From Climacteris rufus (taxonomy: Eukaryota; Chordata; Aves; Passeriformes; Climacteridae), in the NCBI GenBank assembly GCA_013398175.1, contig VZRZ01001925.1:1826760-1890759 (forward strand): a stretch of DNA of 64,000 nucleotides, written 5' to 3'. The position numbers and the translations under genes were made by a program. Below are positions 1-11,425 of this stretch, piece after piece (within the stretch, counting starts at the first letter, position 1; the number at the start of each line of letters is the position of its first letter). The notes under the pieces are model-generated. The model was not told where the DNA came from and made no database searches. It saw only the letters and a list, made by a program, of their open reading frames with translations.

Positions 1-3000
1 ATCATCATCTGTTCACGTGTTCCCAGCAGCTCCTGGGTACAGCCTGTGAAAGTATTTGAAACCAGCAAACTAGAGGAGGTTACTGTGGGCTGTAATTAAA
101 CACTGACATTATCACATGAGCTGCAACTTTGAATTGGCCCTGGTGGCACTACTCAAATGTTTAAATACTTTAAATTTAACCTGGGGTTTTGATTATGGGC
201 ATATTACCTGTTGTGTAAGCATTTTAGATGGTTATGGAATACAAATGTGGTGCTGCAACCAGCTGGCAAGAATTGAGAGGAATTATCAGAGACTGGCAGG
301 TCCTGGAGTCATGTGGGTTTCTGGTTCAAATCATGTTTCTAGCCTGAAAAGGGCTGAACGGAAAGGGTTTAAAATAAAACCTAAATACATTTTGAGGACA
401 GGAAGAAAAAGAAACAAAGGAAAAAAATCCCCAAATTTCTTAGGTCATGATGAAGGAGATCAGGAATTAGGCTATGACAAGGGCTGTGAGATTTGGCTTC
501 ACTTCCCATTCCTGCCACATGATTTCTTGTGTGACTTTGAACAGGACAATTTTCTTTGTCTCTGTGAAGTGGGAATAATAACAACTTCCTGTGTTGTGGC
601 AACACAGGAAAACTGAACACTGCAGTGACAAGAATCATCACTTAAGAGAAAGTTTTGGATAAAAACCAGATGATACTGAAGATCTCTACCATGGACCTGA
701 GATCTTTTCAATCAGCAGTGAAAAGCAGAAGCTTCTGGGGTGTCACCTGGCATGCCCCAGAATTAGAGCTGTCACATTATAGAGTAAATGTTTCCTGGAG
801 TTTCTGGAGAGTTTGTGTTACTGCAACTTGCCTGAAGACACAAACACATGGATTTCCATGTGCATGCTTGAAGAAACTGAACTTGTAAACAGAGAGTTTG
901 GAGTTGAGTAGTTTATTTCTGTTTTGTTGCTCAGTTTTGTACAGGTATATTTCCAGAAGCAAAGGCAGTGCTGTATCAGCCAGGCAGAGCTAACAGATCT
1001 AACCTAGAGTAATAAATTCTACTGAGGGACATACTTCAGCCAATCTAGAATTCATACAGCAAAATACAGTATAAGAATAACATTGAGGAGCAAGTTTAGG
1101 CTAAGAATCTTGGGAATTATTTGTTCTGCCAGCTGCTGAACTCTAATTTAAACAAGGGCTGATTTAGAAGAGAAGTGAGAGATTGTAGTTTGGGCTTTCC
1201 ACTCATTAGTGCTCTGTTCCTCTGGCTCCTGGCTCGCAGCCTCACAGCCTCCAATGTGCAGCTCAGCCCTTGGACACCTGATGTTGTGTAGGGCACAGGG
1301 ACAGGGCCAGGACTGCATGCCCTGCTGTGCTTTATCTTGCTTAATGAATACTGTTCCTTCCATAACTTTATTGCCCTCTGTGTTCCAGGTTCCTTAATTA
1401 CTTTCTGCTTGGCAGACAGGATCCTTTTATTTTTATATTTTTGTTAAGTATTACCAGATTCCCCAAGCATCACTATCTGTAGGGAGAATATCACAATAAC
1501 TGAACCACAAACAAGCCATATGGAAAGGAAGACAAAAGGGACAAATTTAAAGTCAGGTCTTCTTTCACCATCAAAAAGAGAGAAAAAAAAGTAGAACTGG
1601 AGGCTCCACTATATATTTCTGTTACCTTTAAAAGAAGAACATGAGGCATCTCCACATGTGCCAACTGTGTACACAAAGCCTGTGGGCAGAGACAAAAGAC
1701 CAAACCTGGAGGCTAAATTAAGACTTGGTGCATGATTAAACTGCTTGGATGTAATTATGGCCCTTGGCAGCAAGACTTCTATTGAATTATCCTCTTTTTG
1801 TAAGGACTCTCCCTTGCTTTTCCTGTGCTGTTAAAAATGACTTGGTGAACTCAGTTCTGTTGTATGTTCTGATATTTGCAGCTGCATGTTCACTCAGTGG
1901 CTGTGATCCCAATATCTGCAACCTGTGCTTTTCTCTTTTCGTTTGCAGTAACATTAAGACAAAGTGAATATTGCTATTTGTTGGACTTTTTTTTCCTCCC
2001 TTCACTTCCAAGAAAAACCTTGTGTTTTTTTTTTTTAAGAAGAAAGTAAGTTTTTCCACCTTTCTTAGCTACTAAAGCAAGGCTGAAAGCATTCACTGTA
2101 CCTCAACAGTGTCAAAATGCAAAAGCAAATTCAAGCTGTGAAAAATGAGTTTGTTCTTTCATTTGTGCACTTTTTCTGCCATGATCTGTGAATATTTGCA
2201 TATTTATCCTGACTTTCTCCACCTCTTCTATTGACTAGCCAAAAACACCTTTTGTATTCTCTCTTCTGAAATGAAAAAATATAACAAAACCCCCTTTATA
2301 CTGGCTATTCAGAAGTTTGCCTTAGATAAGTGCCAGGGGTTAGAGGTTTTACTCCAAGGGTTTTCTCTCTACAAACATTGTAGAAAAACCTAGGAATAAA
2401 ACCTCTAAACCCTGTTTGAGATGATTCTAACCATTTTTCCCAGCTGAAGACCTTTCTCCTTGTACCTTGTACCTAACATTGACTGAATACAGCCAGGGTC
2501 AGAGAGCTGAAGTGAGGTCTGTGGGCAGAAGAGGAAGCTCTTGGAAATTAAAGCAGTTTCAATACTTTCATTATGCAAGTTGACAATCCTGGTGCTGGGG
2601 TTCTATCTCTCCTAGGGTTTTGTCCACTGACCTGTCTGCCTTACTCAACTATCTTTGCTATTTTTCACTTCTGTAGAAGAAGAGGAGAGATTTGGAATTA
2701 GTGTGTGGGAGTTAATCTAAAAAATTCTGTTTAGGTGCTTCCTCAAGGGGTTTAAGGAGTGCAAAGAAAAAAAAAAAAAGGCAAACAAGCAAAAAAACCA
2801 ATAATCCCCTGTAACTGCTTCAGAGATGTCATCTGAAGGTACTGCAGAACAGGTGAGAACATCAAAAGTGGTGGGAAACAGAAGGAAAGAGAACAAAATG
2901 TGCCCTTGTGTGAGCATGCAGTGATTTATCTTGGAATATGCACGTCTGCCATAGAATTGGGATGCTGTGGTTGCAGGGGACTTGCCTCTGAGGTGATGAT

Positions 3001-4523
3001 GATTTATTGCTTTGCTTCATTTGATAATTGGCAAATGGAGAAAACCAGGTGCAGGGCCAGGGAGGGAGGAAAATTCCTGTCCATCAGGACACCTCTGACC
3101 TTCACAACGAAACAGAGGCAGCCTCATCCTGTGCTGCCTTCTGCAGAAGTCATGTGCTGGCTTTCAGCAGCTCTCCAGAGGCTGTGGAGACACGTGGAGA
3201 GACAGCCTGCCCTCCTCTGTCCTGGAGTGACCTGTCCTGCATGGAGAGGTTCTCCTGGAGTATGGGTCCTGTACTGTGTCTGCATGGGTACAAAATTCTG
3301 GATGCAGCTCTCTTCCCTTTGAAAGATCACACAGGACTGAGCAGTGAAGGGGAAATTCCTCCAAATGTGACTTTTTGGGGTACAGGGGTAACTGGAGGTT
3401 TGGTGCCTGGTAACATGACTGTAGGGAATAGATGAGGTGACCCCAAGGAGTGAACATCTCAGGGATCTTTGCAGAAGTGTCTGCTTTTTCTGGCATTTCA
3501 TGACCCACTGGGACCCACGTCTCAGAGGTGCCAATGGGCCCACTCCAGGCAGAAGTGACATTGTCTAATTTCTGATCTACCCACACTGCAAGAAAGACAT
3601 GAGAACATGGAAGACAGCAAGACATGTTTTGGGGGAAAACCCTGACAATTTATGTGCTTTCTTACTGTTTTAAAATCCCTGCATTTCTGGTGGGCACACA
3701 ACAAGGGAGGACCTGTTCTGTCTTGGGCAAAGCCAGCCCATGCTCATGAGCCTGAGCTCATGGCCCCTGGGCTGTGCTTCTCTCTGAGGCTGAGAAGATG
3801 CTGGGGAAGTGTTGCAGAAGGCCCAGGGACCTTGATTTTTGCATCAGTTTGGGGAGGCTGCTCCTTGGCCACAGGCAGAGAGAAACAACTGAAAGCTGTT
3901 ACAGGTGTGAGGGATTTCAAGATACAACTGGAGATTCTTGCAGTGAAAAACAAAAGCAATCCAAGAAACTGCCTTCTGCCTACTGCCAACAAGTCCTGAC
4001 TACTTCAGCTAATTTCAGGGCCTGGAAACATTGTTGACAATGTGATTTCTGAAACATGAGAAGTGTTATTTGTTCCTGCAATCTGCACCATATCTGTGTC
4101 AGGAGTTTCATTGCTGTCACTAGCAGCAACCTTCACTGCTTTATCATCATCATCTCCCTGAACTAATTACCTTAAACTGATGAAGGTAGATTTTTAAAAG
4201 TAAAATGCTTTCAGTTATTTGCTTCTCAGGTTGTTTATGAAGTTGTTTTAGCATGCTCTGTTGAGCTGTACGATTACCTTTATCTGAGAGAGGAACAGAG
4301 CTGTAGTAAGGAATTTGGGAGTCTGGCCCCATCTGTGGGAAGGATTAAACAGGCAGCAAAATGTGTGGCCCACATGGCCTCTGCCTTGCTCTGTTACACA
4401 CAGATCTCTGCTCTCTTTGCTTCTCCCTTCCACCTGCTCCCTGTGACCTGCTGAGACCCGCATCCCCTCTTCTCTCTGCTCCTTCTGGCTGGATGTGGTA
4501 CCTTTGGGTGATCCTCTTTCCCA
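1..4523. other. Non-coding stretch, no gene recognised
   Basis: This is unique A+T-rich sequence. It holds a perfect short inverted repeat at 586-610 (listed separately), several T runs (for example 12 T at 2025-2036) and an octamer-like ATTTGCATAT near 2192-2201. Open frames of up to 166 codons at 116-616 and 153 codons at 3164-3625 (minus) resemble no protein I know, overlap open frames on the opposite strand, and lack clear exon structure. I read them as chance frames. No transposon fragment was recognised. Confidence 0.6.
586..610. repeat. Perfect 11-bp inverted repeat with 3-base loop
   Basis: The left arm TTCCTGTGTTG (586-596) and right arm CAACACAGGAA (600-610) are exact reverse complements separated by TGG. 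Each arm carries an ETS-like GGAA/TTCC core and a CACA/TGTG half, so the palindrome could also be read as paired transcription factor sites. No flanking stem continues the pairing, so it is too short for a typical microRNA precursor. The structure is seen directly; any function is unknown. Confidence 0.9.
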
Positions 4524-4639
4524 TATATACATGCATAAAATTACATGTGTAAATAAATAATTAAATTATGTATATATGATACATATAATAATATATATGT
4601 GTGTGTGTGCATGTATATTATATATAAGTTGGGGGGGCT
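4524..4639. repeat. AT-rich compound microsatellite (TA, TG, AAAT) ending in a G7 run
   Basis: Short TATA, AATA and ATAT tracts pass into about six TG units and back into TATA units, ending in seven G at about 4631-4637. The composition is almost purely alternating purine/pyrimidine, typical of a decayed (TA)n/(TG)n microsatellite. It is likely length-polymorphic. No gene context. Confidence 0.85.
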
Positions 4640-7600
4640 TATCCCCTGCTTGGAAATAATGTTAGTCTGCATCTATGCTTGTCTTTCACATCCAAATGGA
4701 ATAATACTGTCAAATAATAATGTAAAGCATCTCTGTTCTTAGGGCAAAATTGGTAAAATAGGCTCTGGTTTTACTTTATCATGTCCTAGTGCTGCATTTC
4801 CCTGACTCCGCTGAGTGTTGTTCTTTTTAAACCCTGATTCAGGACTGGGAGCTTGGAGGATGCTGGTTTTCCTAAGGGATGAACAAACTCCTCGAATTTT
4901 AGAGTATTCAACCAGATGAACTGCACTTTGGAGGAGAGGTGGGAGGAAATGCTGGCATGTAATTTCAGGGGGGAAAAAGAGTATAGTAGTTTTGGTAAGA
5001 GGCTTAGACATACTTTCCAGGAGTTTTTGGCATCTGCTTCTTGCTGAGACAATCCTTAGGTTGAACAGAGTCACTAGAGGTGCTGTAGCACCTGGAACTG
5101 CTTGCTGCAGAACTTCTGTGTTTGGGTTTCTTGTGTCTCACCTTCTGAGGAAAAGTTATGGAATATAAAGTGAAGAAGCTTGTGCTCCACGACCAGATTT
5201 GTTTCAGTGATTTATTTCTTGATAAAATGATTCACAAGGCTTCCTTAGTGAAGGTTCTTCAATTTGAACACAAGGAAAAAACATCCTTTCTTCCTCCTCA
5301 CCTAGTTGAAATTACTGTTTTATCAACCACTCTAGAAGTATCTTGATTTAATATTGAGATATTTATAATTTATGAAAGATGACTCTAAAACACAGATAGG
5401 CCTAGTGTGATTATTGCTATCTCAGTTGACCAGTGATCGTAGTACTTATAGTAAAAACTAGTTTAATTCAAATAAGATCTTTTTTCTAAGTAGTCACCAA
5501 TGAACTACTGGTGTTTGTCAGAAGCAACCCAGCATGCAGAACTGCTCACTTAACAGTGCCCACATCATCTCTGTCTGTCAGACAATAATTTCCTGCTCTC
5601 ATCTCCTTTCCCCTGTGTTTTCAGTACAAATTTTCGGTCTCTCCTCCCCTTTTTCACATCAGCTGCTTGCACTCAGACACCTGAGATATGCGTCCACTCA
5701 GACAGTGCTTTAAAGGCCACCCGGTATCAAAACACATTTTACATGTGCAGAACAGACCTCTCAGTTATCTTACCAAAGGAATCTGCTGGCTGGCTTTTGT
5801 CTTCTTTTTTTTGTGTGTGTTAATGGATCACTCAGAAAATAAGTGGCACTTTTAGTGTCCATTAACTCTCATTTAACTAATGATAAATTGCACTTGAGCA
5901 CCTATGGACACGCTTGCAGAGGCATGTTCATACGAGAAGAATGCATTACAAGTGGGGCTATTGCTTTCAGTGTAAAATGAATTCATAATAATGGGAACTC
6001 TGAAATAAAGGCTTACCAAAAAACACTTGGTAGCATGTTAAGTATCCATTAATGCAATGGAATGACACTCAGAGTTTAACAAATACAAATGAAATCCCCA
6101 CGAAGAAGGGTGTCATAAGGGAGTTTTGAACAGTATAGTGTTTATAGTATAAAACAAGGAAATTCATCCCCTACCTATGACCTTCAGTGTGTATAGTAGA
6201 ATAGGGAAGAAATTAATATAACCCCCCCCTGATAACAGGCTTTTATAAATATTATAAATCACATGAGAAGTTTCCTTTGAATTTCAGGATTTCCCTTTCT
6301 CCTTTAAGGGAAAAAGGATTATTTTTGTTTCCCCCCACCTTTTCTTTTTGTTTTGTTTTCAAATAGTGCAATTGCAAAGAACCAAGATCTGAGGGGAACA
6401 GGGCTCTGAAGTGACCTGCTGGCTTTGGGAGTCCCTGTCCCCTGATGCCACTGCTGCCTCTGGGGTCCTCACTCTGTGGCTGCTCTGCTCAGTGCCACTG
6501 CAGTTTTGTTTCTGGTGCCTCACATGACAAGGAGCTCAGCTTGCCAGCTCTGCTCTTCAAGAGCCATAGTCCTTGCTGCTGCTGAACCTTCTGCTGTCCT
6601 TTACAGGACTCTTGTCCCCATAAACCCAGTCTGCCACTTACCTCAGTAAAATGTCCAAAAAAGCCCCAGTATGGCAAAGCACAGCAAATAGTGCCAAAAA
6701 AGCTTTGCAGGTATGGTAACTCCTGCTGGTTGCTATAGGCAGATGACTCTTAGTCTTGTTTCTACATTGTTATTGGGTCCATTTGAGACCTTTTATGTAA
6801 ATACAGGAGGGTCCCTGCCCTGCAGGGCTTACAAAATATGAGAAACTGGTGAAACAGATGTTTCAAGAAATGGAGAACTTGTTCAGTGGCAGAGGGTGCA
6901 ATGAGAGCTCTCCTCATCTCCTAAACACCCTGATGGATGGAGGCAAACGCATCCCGTGACTCTGTGCTACATCTTTATTTTATCAGACCTTCTGCTGACC
7001 CTGAACAGCTTCTGTTCTTTGAGGACTCTTTTTTTTCCCTTTTTCTGTTGTTGCTCATATTTTCCCCTCACATTAATTATACAGATGTACTGGGGGCCAT
7101 GTGCTTTGCCACATCACAAAGGAAACCACAGGACTTCAGATCAGAGGAGCAGCCAGATGTACTTGCCTGGCAGAACACCACATCAGGGTCATGGCTCAGG
7201 CTGCCAGACTGGGCTGGCTGCCTCTGCAAAACAGGATGGGGACATCACCTGCTCCCAGAAACAGGGACCACAGGAGAAATAACATCACTGCAAACACACA
7301 ACAACTTTTGGGTATTGATTTCGTTAGTGTTTGGATGTTTTTGTTCTTTTTCCTTTTAGTAGATGTAATAACTACCAGGATTTTTTAAGGTCAGAGCTGC
7401 CTGTCCATACTTAGTCTGGACAGTGTCTTATTTCCTGACAAGCCCTTTGCCTCTTGGTGCCTCTGCAATTTCAAGTCCAGGAGATTTCCAGGATTGTGTC
7501 TGTTTGGGAGAAAGAGTGTGATTTGCATATGGCTCACATTGTTCCTGTGCATGTGTTTCATTTTTGAAAGTCATTAAAGACAAGGGGTTTGAAGTGGTGG

Positions 7601-9593
7601 TTTTCTTCACGTAGTAGCTCAGGAACAGGTTGTACTTTGTTTCCTTTAGCAAGCTTGCAGCTAGATTTCTCCCAATAGTCTGCCAGAGATGATGATTTTT
7701 CTATTGAACTTGTAGAAATGGCAGACAGAAATGACTGGTTTAATCTTTGGGATTCTCCTTATTTGTTTCTTTATCTATTTTATCATGTTTATTTTTTCCT
7801 CCCTTGGAAAGGTAACTTATTTTTTTTTTCTGGAGGAAAGAGTTCCCATTGACTTCTCTCAGCATGGAAGGTACCATGTTAATATATATTTCTTAGGCTA
7901 CAGTCCATAGTCCAGTCCATATACATGTAGGGACAGGGCAAGGGAAGAAATCTACTAAAATATTTCTATTTCCATCCCCCAAGAGAAATTCAAAGGGGAC
8001 ATCCAGCAATTATAGATATCCAGTTGTCATTTCTGAACCCTGTTCCTAATACTTCTATCTTTTCTTTTTTTTTCATGAAATTGGACTTTGTGCCTGGGAG
8101 ACACATGACATTGGTGCAGCTTGGCTGCAGTTTAGTGCTGGACTTGGCTCTGGCTCAGGACCCAGCTCACCCAGTCTTAGCTGCACAAAGCTGTGTTTAA
8201 ATGTCACTGATGGATGCTGACTGTGTAGGAAGCCTTTGATAGGGAACTAAGGGTTCCATGGCACTCCAGGCATCCTTGAAAACTGTATTAAACTTCCCTT
8301 AAACCTGGTGACTCAGTCTTTAATTATTCTTGTCCAAGGTTTCCATTAAACTGGTTGTAATTCTAAATTCTCCAATCTGAAAGTAATTGCTGAGGGCATA
8401 GAAAGCTGCTGATGGCAAATCCATTTGCCAGTCTATCTGATACATGTAAATACACCATATCAATTTCAATTATTTGATAAATTCAGTCCATCTGAAACAA
8501 GTTACAACTGAGGTAGTATTTCACTATTCAGAAAAGTGAGGGGCAAAAGACATGACTTATTTTAAAATAGTTTATAAATCTTCCATAATTTTCGGGTAAA
8601 AGAAATATTGGCCATTGGGGATTAGGTTTGTTTGTTGCCTGTTCTTGGAAAATTCCACTGGTGTCTTTTGCTACTGGACATGGGATAAATGAAGATCAAT
8701 TCCCTATCACCCCTCACAGCCATGTAATCTGTGATCTACAGAGTTTTCCTCCCTTAAAAGAAAAAGGCAAGAGAGAGAATCACTCTCCAAGACATAGATA
8801 GAGAAAATGATTTCCTTTTCTTGCTGAAAATGGTGCCTATGGGAATTCTGTGGCTGGTGTTACATCTTCGTGTAATTTCACTTGAGCCTTTGTACGAATC
8901 AATGATCAGGCATTTTCTCTTTCATTCAGAGCCCGTAACTTTGTGTAGCCTTAAAGAACAAACTCATCCATCCTCACCCCATGTGTGAGCCTTGCAGAGT
9001 TCTGCCACCCCACTGTGGAGCTGTGCTCCTGGCTAGGGACAGGTCATGTTCTGACAGCACAGGGCAGCCAGGACGGGAGGTTGCAGGGCTGGGTTCACGT
9101 TTAAAACACAGAGTTCAGGTTGGACATTGACACCTCCCGATGGTGTGGCCAAACAGCCAAACCAGCGGCAGCTGCTGTTGCTGTTCCAAACCATTCACAA
9201 GCACCCACCCAGCCCATTCTGGTCCCGTCCTCCTCAATCTCCTCATTTGGGTCAGGTGTGGATCCTGTCCGAGGGGCTGCTCTGCCCCTTCCTGCCAAAG
9301 AGTGAAGCAGGAGCAGCTGGAGCCACTTTGCAAAGCGCCCATGTCCTCCCCAGCCTCTCTTCTGGCTGCCGGGAGGGTCCAGGGCACTGCGAGGTTTCCT
9401 CTCAGGAGTTTTGTTCTGGGGTAAGTAGCATCTTCATTGCTCGCAAAGAGAAAGAGTTTTTTAGAGTTGGGCATGAAAGATGTTGTAACTGTTTGGGTTT
9501 TGCTGGTCTGCCCAGCCAGCGGTGGATCCCTCTGGGGTAAGTTTTGGTGCCAGTTTGGGCTGGGATTCCTGGTCACTATTCAGGTCTTCTATC
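4640..9593. other. Non-coding stretch: unique DNA, then a G+C-richer segment
   Basis: No gene is recognised. 5.5-6.15 kb is rich in TAAT/ATTA cores and has a small palindromic site at 6046-6060. An octamer ATTTGCAT followed by AT lies near 7523. From about 9.0 to 9.59 kb the sequence becomes visibly richer in G+C and CpG, with overlapping open frames on both strands (up to 153 codons at 9115-9576, minus). None reads as a known domain. This segment abuts the CR1 at 9594 and could be a repeat I do not recognise. Confidence 0.5.
5870..6140. promoter_or_regulatory. Candidate conserved non-coding element (AT-core motif block)
   Basis: The block is free of simple repeats and carries several homeodomain-type cores (TAATGATAAAT at the left, TTCATAATAATG near 5980, CATTAATG at 6047-6054) plus the imperfect palindrome CCATTAATGCAATGG (6046-6060). 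Motif density and lack of repeat decay are the only evidence; conservation cannot be tested here. It may be ordinary A+T-rich DNA. Confidence 0.25.
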
Positions 9594-10102
9594 AGCAATG
9601 GTGTGGCCAGGGCAGTGACTGTCCCCCTGTGCTGGGTGCTGGTGAGGCCACACCTCAAATCCTGGGTTCAGTTTTGGACTGACAAGGAAGACATTGAGGT
9701 GCTGGAGTGTGTTCAGAGATGGACAACGGAACTGGGCAAGCGTCTGGAGGGGACCAGCTGGGGGGGCTCAGCCTGGAGAAAAGGAGAGTCAGAGAGGACT
9801 TTCTTGCTCTCTACAGCTACCTGTCAGGAATGGGAAACAAGTGGAGGTGGGCTCTGCTCCCAGGAAATGACCCCAAGTTGCACCAGGGGACGTTTAGATT
9901 GGATATCAGGAAAAACTTCTTCACTGAAAGGGTGGTCACGCTGCCCGGAGTAGTGGGGGAGTCACCCTCCCTGGAGGGATTGAAGATAGGGGTGGATGTA
10001 GTGCTTATGGACACAGTTTAGTGGTGGCCTTGGCAGTGCTGGGTCAACAGCTGGTCTTGGAGACCTTAGAGCTCTTTACCAACATAAACAGTGCTATGAT
10101 GC
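9594..10102 (+). mobile_element. CR1 non-LTR retrotransposon, 5'-truncated 3' end
   Basis: The stretch matches the 3' part of avian CR1: the end of the ORF2 reverse transcriptase followed by the short 3' untranslated tail. One frame reads IEVLECVQRW (9693-9722). After a frameshift near 9750-9770 another frame reads FRLDIRKNFFTERVV (9893-9937), followed by the ESPSLE block and a stop at about 10019-10021. A short segment that normally follows the ERVV motif (the region of the HWNRLP-type sequence) is deleted. The 3' end shows a decayed CTATGAT-type terminal motif near 10093-10099, the CR1 hallmark in place of a poly(A) tail. 5' truncation is the usual state of CR1 copies. The element is inactive. 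Subfamily is not assigned. Confidence 0.93.
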
Positions 10103-10233
10103 TGCTTGTGCAAATGAACAGAACTAAAGGACTGTGATAGTGGTGTCAAAGTACCAAGCCAGTGTGTTTCACCAGGGCTAACTGATGGGAAGCCAAATAA
10201 GAATACACATTCTTGTGGACTTATTTTTCCGCC

Positions 10234-10262
10234 TTTTTTTTTTGTGTGTGTGTGTGCATGTG
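10234..10262. repeat. T run plus (GT)n microsatellite
   Basis: About ten T are followed by seven GT/TG units and a degenerate CATGTG end. This is an ordinary short microsatellite. Confidence 0.85.
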
Positions 10263-11219
10263 CAGTTAGTAGGAGCCATATTGCAGTTCTGTCTTGACCT
10301 TGGGATCTTGGGATACTTCCTTGGATCTGGCTACAAGAGATGATTGTGAAATATTTTTTCAGTTACTTCTGCTTTAAGTGCTCCTGGATGATTTTCACTT
10401 GTTTGTCAGTATAACTTGTCTATCTTGTTCATGAACTTACTCAGCCTCTCCCATGGTAGAAGAAAAGGCTGGGGTTGTCACTCTGTCGGGGTTTCCCTGG
10501 GGAGTTTTGGCATGTAACAGATTGAATGACTTAGTTAAGAGAGTTTCTTAACTTCACCAATGCAGGCTAGGAACTGTAAATGACAGAGAAAGTGAAACAA
10601 GGGGTGTGAGAGAATGAATAAAGAGGAATGAAACTGTGATCTCACCCAGATGTTAAAAAAAATTTTGTGCAGCTGAACAAAGGTGCTGTCTGTCCAATAC
10701 CATTTTTATTCCAAACCTTCAATATTGCAGCTGACGGCAGAAAATGTGCAGTAAAACATGGGGAGGCCACTGGGTAATATCCACTGTAAAGTGTTAATTG
10801 CCTATTGAGGCTGTAAACTATGTCAATATGCCTGGATCTGAGTTATTGACAGACTCCCATTTATTCCAGTCTCACAAAGCTGGGCTCTTTAGAACTGGGC
10901 TCTAATCAGTCATGCTTTACTGAACCCACCAAGAAGCACCGGTCAATAAATGTGCTTGCTGTCTTAACCCTTTGAAGTTTGTAAAATTACAAGTGGGATT
11001 GATAACATTGATTTGGGGAAAACTCTTGACAGTGGAAACCCTTTGGAAATGAAAGCTGCCTGCAATAAATGACACCTGCTTTAGCCTGATGGTGGGTCTG
11101 GGTTTGTGGGGCTGAACCCAGCCTTGGTTTTCTGTCAGCACCCGAGCTCTGGGCTGGGAAGGAGTTATGGCTCAGTGATAAGAGTTTGCAGTGGTGGAGC
11201 AGAGTGGCAGCTAATGCTG

Positions 11220-11425
11220 GCTGTAGTGCATTTATCACTATTAAAAATTTTGACATCTGTGGCTCATCACTTCTGATCGCATAGGTGGCAAAAAAGGACA
11301 GGATTAAAGCGTTTAGCGTTCCGTAGGATTGCTTGCAAGAAATGGGGTATTTCTCCTTATCAACCAACTGAAACCTCACAAACCTGCCGCCGTGGTGTTG
11401 GTGGGACTTTGTATTTGACCATTAT
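11220..11425. promoter_or_regulatory. Candidate conserved non-coding element
   Basis: A repeat-free block with several CpG dinucleotides in otherwise CpG-poor DNA (around 11278, 11310-11322 and 11388-11392), AT-core motifs and TGACATCTGTGG at about 11250. A 130-codon open frame on the minus strand covers it but resembles no protein I know. Retained CpGs in a CpG-poor region can reflect selection or hypomethylation; this is inference only. Confidence 0.22.

Noticed and set aside
116..616. 166-codon plus-strand open frame
   Set aside because: No recognisable family. It contains a hairpin and A-rich low-complexity sequence, which fits a chance frame in A+T-rich DNA.
9437..10021. Cluster of overlapping frames read as possible genes
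   Set aside because: From 9594 on they are broken pieces of the CR1 reverse transcriptase, not a host gene.
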